From assembly GCA_029983505.1 (NCBI GenBank), contig JASBZK010000005.1, positions 9,620 through 73,619 on the forward strand: a stretch of DNA of 64,000 bases, given 5' to 3'. The position numbers were made by a program, and so were the translations under genes. Each line of letters begins with the position of its first letter. Within the stretch, counting starts at the first letter, position 1. Source of the stretch: Porphyromonas sp. (lineage in GTDB: Bacteria; Bacteroidota; Bacteroidia; Bacteroidales; Porphyromonadaceae). Below are positions 34,177 through 40,981 of this stretch, in pieces. The notes beneath the pieces were generated by a model. The model had not been told where the DNA came from. It saw only the letters and a program-made list of their open reading frames with translations, and did not search any database.

Positions 34177-34293
34177 TCGTGCCGGTAAGGGGCATTAGGA
34201 GGCGGTGAACAAATGGCACCCCTTCTTTTTTCTATGACAAACAAGGAAACGAGTCTCTTTTTCTCTTAACTCAAAAGAATTATTTTGGTTACA

Positions 34294-34548
34294 ATGGAAT
34301 CCCAAACGTCCCAAGAAGCTCCAAAAAGTAAGGTTTATTCCAAAGACAACCTCAGAATTATCTGGCGCCCCGACCTGTGCCAGCACGCAGGCGTCTGCGT
34401 ACGTACCCTTCCGAAGGTGTACCGCCCGCAGGACAAACCCTGGATTAACCCCGAGCACGCTGCCGTCGAAGAGCTGATGGCGCAAATAGACCGGTGTCCC
34501 AGCGGTGCCTTGTCGTATGAACTCATAAACCTCAAAGAGACATTATGA
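34294..34548 (+). CDS. YjdI-like (4Fe-4S) mono-cluster protein
   Basis: An 84-residue protein with DLCQHAGVCVRTLPKVYRP and a later DRCPSGALSYE, the divergent one-cluster ferredoxin pattern of the YjdI family (Fer4_19). The start at 34294 (MESQTSQEAPK) is an ATG; a TTG three codons earlier is possible. Its stop overlaps the start of the next gene (ATGA), giving the classical yjdI-yjdJ pair. Function of the pair is not established; an electron-transfer or iron-sulfur role is assumed from the cysteines. Confidence 0.88.
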   Translation: MESQTSQEAPKSKVYSKDNLRIIWRPDLCQHAGVCVRTLPKVYRPQDKPWINPEHAAVEELMAQIDRCPSGALSYELINLKETL

Positions 34549-34913
34549 TCGAGATCAAACACATCGACAAGACTCCCGAAAACGGTCGCTTTGTCCTCCT
34601 CGATGACGGGAAGGAGATCGGGGAGATGACCTACACCTACGCCGGATCGGATAAGGCGGTCTTTGACCACACGTTTGTGCATCCGGACTATCGTGGCGGC
34701 AATAAAGCCGCCCTTCTGATGGACAGGGCGATGGCGTGGGTCAGAGAAAAAGGGCTCTCCATATTCCCCCTCTGTCCCTATGTGGACCGAATGATCCGTG
34801 TCTTTCCGGACAAATACGGAGACCTGCCGCTCGCTGAGTTTGAGATAAACGAGCTCACGGGCGAACTTCAACCCTGCAATGTCCCTTCCGATAACCCCAA
34901 AAACGAGAAATGA
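34545..34913 (+). CDS. YjdJ-like GNAT-fold protein, copy 1
   Basis: A 122-residue small GNAT-fold protein: GEMTYTYAGSDKAVFDHTFVHPDYRGGNKAALLMDRAMAW holds the acetyl-CoA loop equivalent (RGGNKA). The FPLCPYVDRM block with its Cys is typical of the minimal YjdJ N-acetyltransferases. An extra C-terminal tail of about 25 residues is absent from the next gene. Translation is coupled to the YjdI-like gene by the ATGA overlap. The substrate is unknown. Confidence 0.88.
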   Translation: MIEIKHIDKTPENGRFVLLDDGKEIGEMTYTYAGSDKAVFDHTFVHPDYRGGNKAALLMDRAMAWVREKGLSIFPLCPYVDRMIRVFPDKYGDLPLAEFEINELTGELQPCNVPSDNPKNEK

Positions 34914-34916
34914 ATC

Positions 34917-35201
34917 ATGATTGAAATCAAGCAAGAAGACGGCGAAAAGCGCGGCAGGTTCGTCGCGTACAACGACGGAGTCGAAGTCGGCGAAATGACC
35001 TACACCTATGCGGGTCCCGTGAAAGCGATTTTTGACCACACGTTCGTGGACGACAGTATGCGCGGGCAAAACGTGGGTCGCCTGATGCTCGACAAAGCAG
35101 CCGAGTGGATGCGCAAAAATGAAATCAAGCTCATCCCCCTCTGCCCCTATGTCAAAGGACAGGTGATTAAGCACCCGGATCTCTACGGAGACCTGCTGTA
35201 A
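34917..35201 (+). CDS. YjdJ-like GNAT-fold protein, copy 2
   Basis: A 94-residue paralogue of the preceding gene, sharing GEMTYTYAG, FDHTFVD and IPLCPYV with spacing conserved; it starts 3 bases after the copy 1 stop. The loop is RGQNVGRLM. The pair looks like an old tandem duplication since identity is only moderate. It is the last gene of the three-gene transcript; a strong hairpin follows at 35226. Confidence 0.88.
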   Translation: MIEIKQEDGEKRGRFVAYNDGVEVGEMTYTYAGPVKAIFDHTFVDDSMRGQNVGRLMLDKAAEWMRKNEIKLIPLCPYVKGQVIKHPDLYGDLL

Positions 35202-35225
35202 GAGACCTCAGGGTTCCAAAGTAAA

Positions 35226-35263
35226 AAGTCCCGCACTTCGGTGAATGCCGAAGTGCGGGACTT
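35226..35263. terminator. Bidirectional terminator hairpin
   Basis: Perfect 16-bp stem (35226-35241 with 35248-35263, AAGTCCCGCACTTCGG) and a 6-base loop. T-run only on the minus strand, but it lies 25 bases behind the YjdJ-like stop on the plus strand, so it may serve both directions. Confidence 0.8.
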
Positions 35264-35298
35264 GCTCTAAATAAGGATTTGCACAATCGGAGACCGAC

Positions 35299-35340
35299 AA
35301 AAAGGCTGAACCCAAGCCATATCCACTATGACTTGGGCTC
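35299..35340 (-). terminator. Terminator of tRNA-Lys
   Basis: Minus-strand stem of 14 bp including G-T pairs (arms 35327-35340 and 35308-35321, GAGCCCAAGTCATA type) followed within a few bases by five T (35299-35303). It lies 54 bases downstream of the tRNA. Confidence 0.75.
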
Positions 35341-35393
35341 ATACAAATTATATAACAAAGATATATGTCAAAAGATGTATCTTCATTGAAGAG

Positions 35394-35466
35394 TGATCCG
35401 CTTGGGGCTCGAACCCAAGACCCCAACATTAAAAGTGTTGTGCTCTACCTGCTGAGCTAGCGGATC
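35394..35466 (-). tRNA. tRNA-Lys (anticodon TTT)
   Basis: A 73-base cloverleaf: acceptor arms GATCCGC and GCGGATC, D-arm GCTCAGCAGGTAGAGC, anticodon arm CAACA-CTTTTAA-TGTTG giving anticodon TTT, and T-arm CTTGGGTTCGAGCCCCAAG. The discriminator is A and CCA is not encoded. It has its own promoter (35510-35540) and terminator. Confidence 0.97.
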
Positions 35467-35509
35467 TCGTACCTTGCGGCGAGAAACTGTCCGTTTCTCT
35501 AAGGTTTTG

Positions 35510-35540
35510 CAAAGGTACCATTTTCTTCCGAATAAACAAA
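35510..35540 (-). promoter_or_regulatory. Promoter of tRNA-Lys
   Basis: Minus-strand TTTG (35537-35540), 19 bases, TACCTTTG (35510-35517); a full match to the Bacteroidetes consensus. Confidence 0.88.
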
Positions 35541-35553
35541 CACTCCTCGCGGG

Positions 35554-36825
35554 TTAGCGTTTGCGGACGATGGCGTTTGTGACGCGTACCGAGCAGATGA
35601 GGGTGCCGGAGGAGACGGAAGTGATCTCCACGTCCCAGACGTGAGAAGATCGACCGCGGTGGATGATGCGCCCCTCGGCCTTTACGGTATCGCCTTCGTG
35701 TGCGGAGCTGATGTGGTTGCCGCTCACCTGCATGCCGTATTGGAGTTCGTTATTTTTGAGCAACCGGATGCTGCCGTATCCTGCCACGGTCTCCGCCAGA
35801 GCGAGGTTTGCTCCGCCGTGGATGATTCCCATCGGTTGGCGCGTCCTTCTGTCCACGGGCATAGTGGCTTCCACGTACCCTTCTTCGATGCGCGTCACTT
35901 TGATGCCGAGGTTCTCCATCAGCGTATTCTTCTGGAGTGCGTCGATTTGGTCGGTGGTGAGGGTGTTGGTCTCCTCGGGGTAGAGGATGTATTTATTGAG
36001 GAGGTGCCGGATGCCGTCTTCGTTATTGGAGAGGGTGATGTAGTTGGCTGCCCGCTTTACGGCTTCCGTGGCGTTGGCCATGGCTACGCCGAGTCCCGCG
36101 AGCTGTATCATCCGGAGGTCGTTGTAATTGTCGCCCACGGCGATGATCTTCTCTTTGCTCAGGCCCACGTCTGCGAGCAGAAATTCGAGTGCCGTCCCTT
36201 TGTCCACTCCGTAGGGGATGATTTCGATGAAGTTTTCCGCAGAGGTGAGAAATGTAAGGCGCCCTTTGTACATCTCGATGAGCTCCGTCTTCAGGGGGGC
36301 GAGGCGGTCTCTGTCGCCGACAAGTGCCGCCTTGAAGGGCGCTCTGGTGAGATTGAAAGAGAAGTCTTCCGAGACTTGGATCGGCATGCCGTTGTTCACA
36401 AAGCTCTCCATTTCCACATACTTATTCCCCTCCTTATTGGTGACAATGGCCTGATTGATGTAGGAGAGCATTGTCACGCCTTCGAGGTCTTTGATCTTCT
36501 CGAAGAGGTCTCTAAGGAGGTCGAGCGACATCGTGTTGCGCGAGAGGACTTGACCGTCGCGCATGGAGGTGATTTTGCCCCCGTTGTAGGAGATGATGTA
36601 GCCCCCGTATTCGTCGAGGCGCAGCTCCTTGGCAATATGCCGGCAGCCGTAGGTGGGACGACCGGATGCGATAACCACCGTCATGCCCAACTTCTGGATC
36701 TCCATAATAGACGCGTAGGCGGAGGGCGAAATCTTCTTGTCGTCGTCGACGAGGGTGCCGTCCAGATCGAATGCGATGAGCGCGTATTTGAGTCTCTCTT
36801 TATTCTCTTTGTTAATCGGATTCAT
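35554..36825 (-). CDS. Fusion of a Cof-type HAD phosphatase and a hotdog thioesterase
   Basis: A 423-residue two-domain protein. Residues about 1-280 are a HAD-IIB (Cof/YbjI) phosphatase with all motifs: AFDLDGTLVDDD, IASGRPTYG and the acidic VGDNYNDLRMI. Residues about 295-423 are a PaaI/MenI-type hotdog thioesterase with the helix motif GIIHGGANLALAETVAGYGS and a preceding NLGIKVTRIEEGYVEATMP. Thioesterases of this kind cleave DHNA-CoA in menaquinone synthesis or phenylacetyl-CoA; HAD-IIB enzymes dephosphorylate sugar phosphates or cofactors. The fusion implies a shared pathway or process not evident from either half. The single reading frame is uninterrupted. Confidence 0.92.
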   Translation of the reverse strand: MNPINKENKERLKYALIAFDLDGTLVDDDKKISPSAYASIMEIQKLGMTVVIASGRPTYGCRHIAKELRLDEYGGYIISYNGGKITSMRDGQVLSRNTMSLDLLRDLFEKIKDLEGVTMLSYINQAIVTNKEGNKYVEMESFVNNGMPIQVSEDFSFNLTRAPFKAALVGDRDRLAPLKTELIEMYKGRLTFLTSAENFIEIIPYGVDKGTALEFLLADVGLSKEKIIAVGDNYNDLRMIQLAGLGVAMANATEAVKRAANYITLSNNEDGIRHLLNKYILYPEETNTLTTDQIDALQKNTLMENLGIKVTRIEEGYVEATMPVDRRTRQPMGIIHGGANLALAETVAGYGSIRLLKNNELQYGMQVSGNHISSAHEGDTVKAEGRIIHRGRSSHVWDVEITSVSSGTLICSVRVTNAIVRKR

Positions 36826-36873
36826 ACTGTTTCATTGGTTAAAAATAGGCACAGGGTGTGTGTCCCAAGCCCC

Positions 36874-36952
36874 GGTACGTGCAAAAAACTATTTTCGGTC
36901 CGTGCGACCTTAATGCCCCGGCCTGTACCAAAATTTCTTTTCGGTACGTACC
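36874..36952. repeat. Four-unit 23-bp array, copy 9
   Basis: All units in one orientation at exact 23-base steps: r 36874, r 36897, r 36920, r 36943. It lies 23 bases behind the pfkA stop. Confidence 0.92.
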
Positions 36953-36975
36953 CCGTTCACCCCTCTTTCCGGGGC

Positions 36976-38013
36976 TTAGAGCGCAAGGAGTCCGAGTACT
37001 CGGTAGTCTTCCTCCCGGATGACGCTCTCTTTTTTGATGGCTTTGGAGAAAGAGACGTTCACCATACTGTCGTTTTGGATGCCGATCATCACGTTGCGCT
37101 GCCCGTCAAGCAGGGCTTCGACGGCCGCCACGCCCATACGGGAGGCAAGGATGCGGTCTTGGGCGCAGGGGGAGCCTCCTCTCTGGATGTACCCGAGTAT
37201 GACCACGCGGGCTTCGTACTCGGGGTGGGCGGCTTTGATGCGCTCGACGACACCGTTGGCTCCGCCGGTCTTGGGGGACTCGGCCACGATGATGATGGCG
37301 GAATTTTTGCTCTTGCGGAAGCCGCTCGAGATCATATTATTCATCTGCTCTTCGCTCGAGTGGTACTCGGGGATGACGGCCACTTCGGCGCCGGAGGCGA
37401 GGGCGCCGTTGAGTGCCAAAAAGCCCGAGTTGCGCCCCATCACTTCCACGACGAAGAGCCGGTCGTGGCTCGAAGCGGTGTCGCGAAGTTTGTCGACCGC
37501 GTCCATAATGGTATTTAGTGCGGTATCGGCGCCAAGGGTGCGGTCGGTGCCGGCCAGGTCGTTGTCTATCGTCCCCGGTATGCCCACGATGGGGAAATCG
37601 TACTCTTTGGCAAACATCTGCGCTCCGCTCAGAGAGCCGTCACCGCCGATGACCACGAGGGCGTCGATCTCTTCGCGGACGATATTCGCCCAAGCTTTGC
37701 TGCGCCCCTCTTTCGTCATAAATTCCATACTGCGCGCCGTCTTGAGGATGGTGCCTCCGCGCTGTATGATGTTGGAGACGTCTTCGGTGTGAAACTCCCG
37801 TATCGAGCCTTCGATGAGCCCTTTGTACCCGCGATAGATGCCTTTTACTTTAAGCCCTTTGGCGATGGCGGTGCGGGTTACGGAGCGAATGGCGGGGTTC
37901 ATCCCGGGGGCGTCTCCTCCACTGGTGAGGATGCCGATCGTCCGGATCTCCGTGGAGCGCGGAAATTGCTCCGGTGCCGTCCCGGGGGTGACGGCTTGAG
38001 ATTCTTCTTTCAT
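36976..38013 (-). CDS. pfkA: ATP-dependent 6-phosphofructokinase
   Basis: A 345-residue glycolytic enzyme (EC 2.7.1.11). ILTSGGDAPGMN binds ATP, VVIGGDGSLSGA marks the ATP-type (Gly-Gly-Asp-Gly), GIPGTIDNDLAGTDRTLG holds the catalytic Asp, and EVMGRNSGFLA and LGYIQRGGSP form the fructose-phosphate site. The first 25 residues are a non-conserved extension; the start is the ATG at 38013, 35 bases after prmA, so the two genes share a transcript. Confidence 0.95.
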   Translation of the reverse strand: MKEESQAVTPGTAPEQFPRSTEIRTIGILTSGGDAPGMNPAIRSVTRTAIAKGLKVKGIYRGYKGLIEGSIREFHTEDVSNIIQRGGTILKTARSMEFMTKEGRSKAWANIVREEIDALVVIGGDGSLSGAQMFAKEYDFPIVGIPGTIDNDLAGTDRTLGADTALNTIMDAVDKLRDTASSHDRLFVVEVMGRNSGFLALNGALASGAEVAVIPEYHSSEEQMNNMISSGFRKSKNSAIIIVAESPKTGGANGVVERIKAAHPEYEARVVILGYIQRGGSPCAQDRILASRMGVAAVEALLDGQRNVMIGIQNDSMVNVSFSKAIKKESVIREEDYRVLGLLAL

Positions 38014-38048
38014 AGTGTCTGTGTGTCGTTAATGTCGTGTGCCGTGTG

Positions 38049-38915
38049 TCATCTCCGCTCTGCCCTAAGGGCAACCCAGTCGCCTTCGGGGTTGAGTGTC
38101 TCTTTTGTCTCGAGCCCTCTCTCCGAGAGCGCACGGGTAAGGGTGGGGAGATCGCCCAGGAGAAATCCGCTCAGGAGGAGCGTACCGTCGGGCTTCAGCG
38201 CCGAGAGGTAGCGATCCAGATCCTCAAGGATGATGTTGCGGGTGATGTTGGCGAAAAAGTAATCTGCGGGACGTACCGAAGGGAGGAGCGATGCGTCGCC
38301 GTGGCGGATGTCGAGGTCCACGCCGTTTGCGTCGGCATTCTCTCTCGCGTTTGCCGTGGAGCGGTCGTCGATGTCGATGGACGTGCAGCAGGAGGCTCCT
38401 TTTTTCATCGCGAAGATGCCGAGGACACCCGAGCCGCACCCCATATCGATGACGGAGCGTCCCGCGAGGGGTAGTCCGTCGATGAGCCGGATCATCCCCG
38501 CCGTCGTGGCGTGATTGCCCGTGCCGAAAGCCATCTTGGGGTCAATGACGATGTCGAAAGGGACGTCGGGTCTCGCTTCGTGAAAAGAGGCACGGATGAC
38601 GACCCTTCCCGGCACTGCTTCGATGGGTCGGTGGTAGTTCTTCTCCCACTCCTCGTTCCAGTCCCGGTCTTCAATTTCGTTCGCCCGGGTCGTGACGCAC
38701 GAGCCGAGAGGGGCGAGGGCTTCGGCGGTTTTCTGTTCGTCGTAAGCACTCTTCTCGATGAACGCGTGAAGCGTGCCGAGATCGTCGTCTGAGAACGTCC
38801 CGTATCCGGCTTCGGACAGATAGAAGACGGCCGCATCATGCCGTGTGCCGAGGTCGTCGTCTCCCGTTATCGTGACGCTGAGGTCTATGTATGGGTGCGT
38901 TTGTCTGTCAGTCAT
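38049..38915 (-). CDS. prmA: Ribosomal protein L11 methyltransferase
   Basis: A 288-residue SAM-dependent methyltransferase that trimethylates ribosomal protein L11. The substrate-recognition N-terminal domain is followed by DPKMAFGTGNHATTAGMIRL, the SAM motif VIDMGCGSGVLGIFA and the catalytic-loop FFANITRNII. It heads the prmA-pfkA transcript. Residues near the end (NPEGDWVALRAERR) are typical. No strong promoter is seen; a weak TAACTTTA box lies at 38997-39004. Confidence 0.94.
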   Translation of the reverse strand: MTDRQTHPYIDLSVTITGDDDLGTRHDAAVFYLSEAGYGTFSDDDLGTLHAFIEKSAYDEQKTAEALAPLGSCVTTRANEIEDRDWNEEWEKNYHRPIEAVPGRVVIRASFHEARPDVPFDIVIDPKMAFGTGNHATTAGMIRLIDGLPLAGRSVIDMGCGSGVLGIFAMKKGASCCTSIDIDDRSTANARENADANGVDLDIRHGDASLLPSVRPADYFFANITRNIILEDLDRYLSALKPDGTLLLSGFLLGDLPTLTRALSERGLETKETLNPEGDWVALRAERR

Positions 38916-39017
38916 TAATTGCAGTCTTGGTTACGTCCGGACGGGCGGGGCAGGCTCCGTTCACAACGCGCTTCCTACTCCTCCGAATCCGGTACCTAAA
39001 GTTACCAAAAATAACGA

Positions 39018-39063
39018 AACAGATCAGGAATACCGACGTGATGCGCGGTACTCCTGACCTGTT
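39018..39063 (-). terminator. Terminator of rpsU
   Basis: Stem of about 15 bp with two mismatches (39018-39034 with 39047-39063, AACAG.TCAGGA.TACC) and a T-rich tail on the minus strand. It lies 89 bases behind rpsU. The remainder of 38916-39151 shows no gene. Confidence 0.75.
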
Positions 39064-39151
39064 TTCTGGCTTATATTATATGAGCGAACTTATGTGTCCT
39101 TGGTTCAGACCTCCTTTCGTGTTCGGCTTGAAAAGGAACCTAATCCGGAGA

Positions 39152-39346
39152 TTAGTCCATTTCTGCCTGACGAAGGCTTTGGACGTAGCGGGCTTTTTCC
39201 ATCTTGCGACGCTTCACTTGGGAGGTCTTCTTGAACTCCTTGCGGTTTCTGAGTTCGCGCATGGTGCCGGTACGGTCAAATTTGCGTTTGAATACCTTGA
39301 GGGCTTTCTCGATGTTGTCGCCCTGCTTTACGGGTACAATGATCAT
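39152..39346 (-). CDS. rpsU: 30S ribosomal protein S21
   Basis: A 64-residue basic protein, MIIVPVKQGDNIEKALKVFKRK at the start, RTGTMRELRNRKEFKKTSQVKRRKM in the middle. The start at 39346 is the conserved one. S21 sits on the small-subunit platform near the anti-Shine-Dalgarno sequence. The long leader (promoter 97 bases upstream) could be a control site, as S21 levels affect Shine-Dalgarno use in Bacteroidetes. Its own promoter and terminator make it monocistronic. Confidence 0.96.
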   Translation of the reverse strand: MIIVPVKQGDNIEKALKVFKRKFDRTGTMRELRNRKEFKKTSQVKRRKMEKARYVQSLRQAEMD

Positions 39347-39442
39347 AAATTCTGCTCTTTTTTTTGCTTGTTGGTGCTTTATTGCGTTATGTCTGTTACA
39401 AAAATATGGCGCGAACGGACACATTCGCACCCTTTTGGACTG

Positions 39443-39474
39443 CAAAGGTACCACATTCGTCTCTTTCCTCCAAA
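39443..39474 (-). promoter_or_regulatory. Promoter of rpsU
   Basis: Minus-strand TTTG (39471-39474), 20 bases, TACCTTTG (39443-39450); perfect consensus match. Confidence 0.88.
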
Positions 39475-39503
39475 TTTAGTCGTGAGAATCAGCGCGAAAA
39501 AGA

Positions 39504-39583
39504 GATACAGACTGAGAAGAAATTTCCGGTCTGTATCTTGAGGGGAAAAGGTACAGACCGGGGATTTCTTTTCGGACGTACCA
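39504..39583. repeat. Four-unit 23-bp array, copy 10
   Basis: f 39504, r 39528, f 39550, r 39574 (last unit degenerate). It ends 9 bases before the porin stop and lies upstream of the rpsU promoter. Confidence 0.87.
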
Positions 39584-39592
39584 AGATCGAAA

Positions 39593-40708
39593 TCAGAATG
39601 CGAACTGCAGTTGCGTATTGATTGTATGGTTCGTGTTGGATGCACCTTGGGGATCCGTTACGTTGTACTCGAGGCTGAGACGGCACTTGGGTAGGAACTT
39701 GTATTGGAGTCCGACCACATAGTTATTGATCGAGAGGTGGTTCTCGCCGCCCTTATTGAAGTCGGCGTAGGTGTAGGAGCCGATGAGGTCAAGCTTTTGG
39801 AAGAGCAGGACGCGTGCCGTGGCGTATACCCCGTCGGAGAGGACGTTGCCGTCCCTGCCCGCGATGTACTCCGATCGGATGCCGAACCGCTCGGACTTAT
39901 AGGAAAGCCCGCCCGCTACGCGATCCATCCGGTAGGTCTCGCCTTTGGTGACGCGGCGCTGTTCTTTAGTAAAAAGCGCGTCTCCGACAGCTACCGTTTT
40001 GCCCGAGAGAAATGAACCCTGGAGCTCCAAGCCGACGAAGGGGCGGATGGTGAGGTTCCCGGAGAGTGTCTTGGCCTTATTGAGGTCGCGGCGATTCATA
40101 CCCTGTCCGTTGTAAGCGCCGATGCGGTAGCTCATGATTTGCCCCAAAAGGTCGCCCTTTATCTCTACGCCCAAGTCGCGTCCGCTCCAAGCACCGTTTA
40201 GCGGGTTGGAGGGGTTACACGCCGCCATATAGTTGGATAGTAAACTCATGGTGGAGATGAGCTCGTGCACGGCCGGGCTGATCTGGTTCTCCATCAGAAA
40301 GGGAACCTTTCTCTGCCCCAGGACGATCCCGAACTCCGGCACCGGCGTGTACTCGGCGTAATACTCGAGGTTGGTGTAGTCGCCGGCGAGGTCGCTCGTG
40401 TAGGTCAGTGACAAGTCGTCCGTGATCTTGGCTTTGACCTGCAGCACGATGCGGTGAATGACGAAGTCGTTCGCACCATTACCAAGCATAATGCCTACGG
40501 GAGAGACAGGACCGAAGCCCGCCGAATATCCGCCTTGGAGTATTCCGGAGAAGGTGACGCGATCCAGCATTTTGTCCAAGACTGTCCGGGATTTTTGATC
40601 CGGAGTGTCCGGCGTCTTCTCTTCTCCCTGAGCAGCGGCGGGAAGCGAATTCGTGAGAAGCAGCAAGCCCGACACAAGGGCAGAGTAGAGCAGTGACTGT
40701 ATTTTCAT
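39593..40708 (-). CDS. OprO/OprP-like outer-membrane porin
   Basis: A 371-residue exported protein. The start at 40708 opens a signal peptide (MKIQSLLYSALVSGLLLLTNSLPAAAQ). The rest is an antiparallel beta-barrel with alternating strands (FSGILQGGYSAGFG, LSLTYTSDLAGDYTNLEYYAEYTP, FGIVLGQRKVPF) ending in a C-terminal aromatic strand (INTQLQFAF), as expected for BAM substrates. It resembles the phosphate-selective porin O/P family widespread in Bacteroidetes. Specificity is not predictable. No convincing promoter was found. Confidence 0.88.
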   Translation of the reverse strand: MKIQSLLYSALVSGLLLLTNSLPAAAQGEEKTPDTPDQKSRTVLDKMLDRVTFSGILQGGYSAGFGPVSPVGIMLGNGANDFVIHRIVLQVKAKITDDLSLTYTSDLAGDYTNLEYYAEYTPVPEFGIVLGQRKVPFLMENQISPAVHELISTMSLLSNYMAACNPSNPLNGAWSGRDLGVEIKGDLLGQIMSYRIGAYNGQGMNRRDLNKAKTLSGNLTIRPFVGLELQGSFLSGKTVAVGDALFTKEQRRVTKGETYRMDRVAGGLSYKSERFGIRSEYIAGRDGNVLSDGVYATARVLLFQKLDLIGSYTYADFNKGGENHLSINNYVVGLQYKFLPKCRLSLEYNVTDPQGASNTNHTINTQLQFAF

Positions 40709-40874
40709 CTCTAATGGGTGGTGTTTTTTTGAAGTTATTGGATGATGAATCTGTAAATTTTGCTGTAAATCTACCAAATATCCGGATTAGAACCGGATCG
40801 GGAGCAGAATTTGAACGTGTTCGGATGCCGCATCCCCTTTCCGGTGTCTTGTGTTACAAAAATATGACGAAAAG

Positions 40875-40906
40875 TTTGTTTGCTACTAAATTTTCCCTTA
40901 ACTTTA
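40875..40906 (+). promoter_or_regulatory. Promoter of the EF-G-like gene
   Basis: TTTG (40875-40878), 20 bases, TAACTTTA (40899-40906); last base of the -7 box deviates. Leader of about 70 bases. Confidence 0.7.
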
Positions 40907-40981
40907 GGCAGTGGAACCGATTTTGGTTTTAGGAAACGAGCCTTTATTAAACCCAATCATAAACTTTAAACAAGATGCGCC

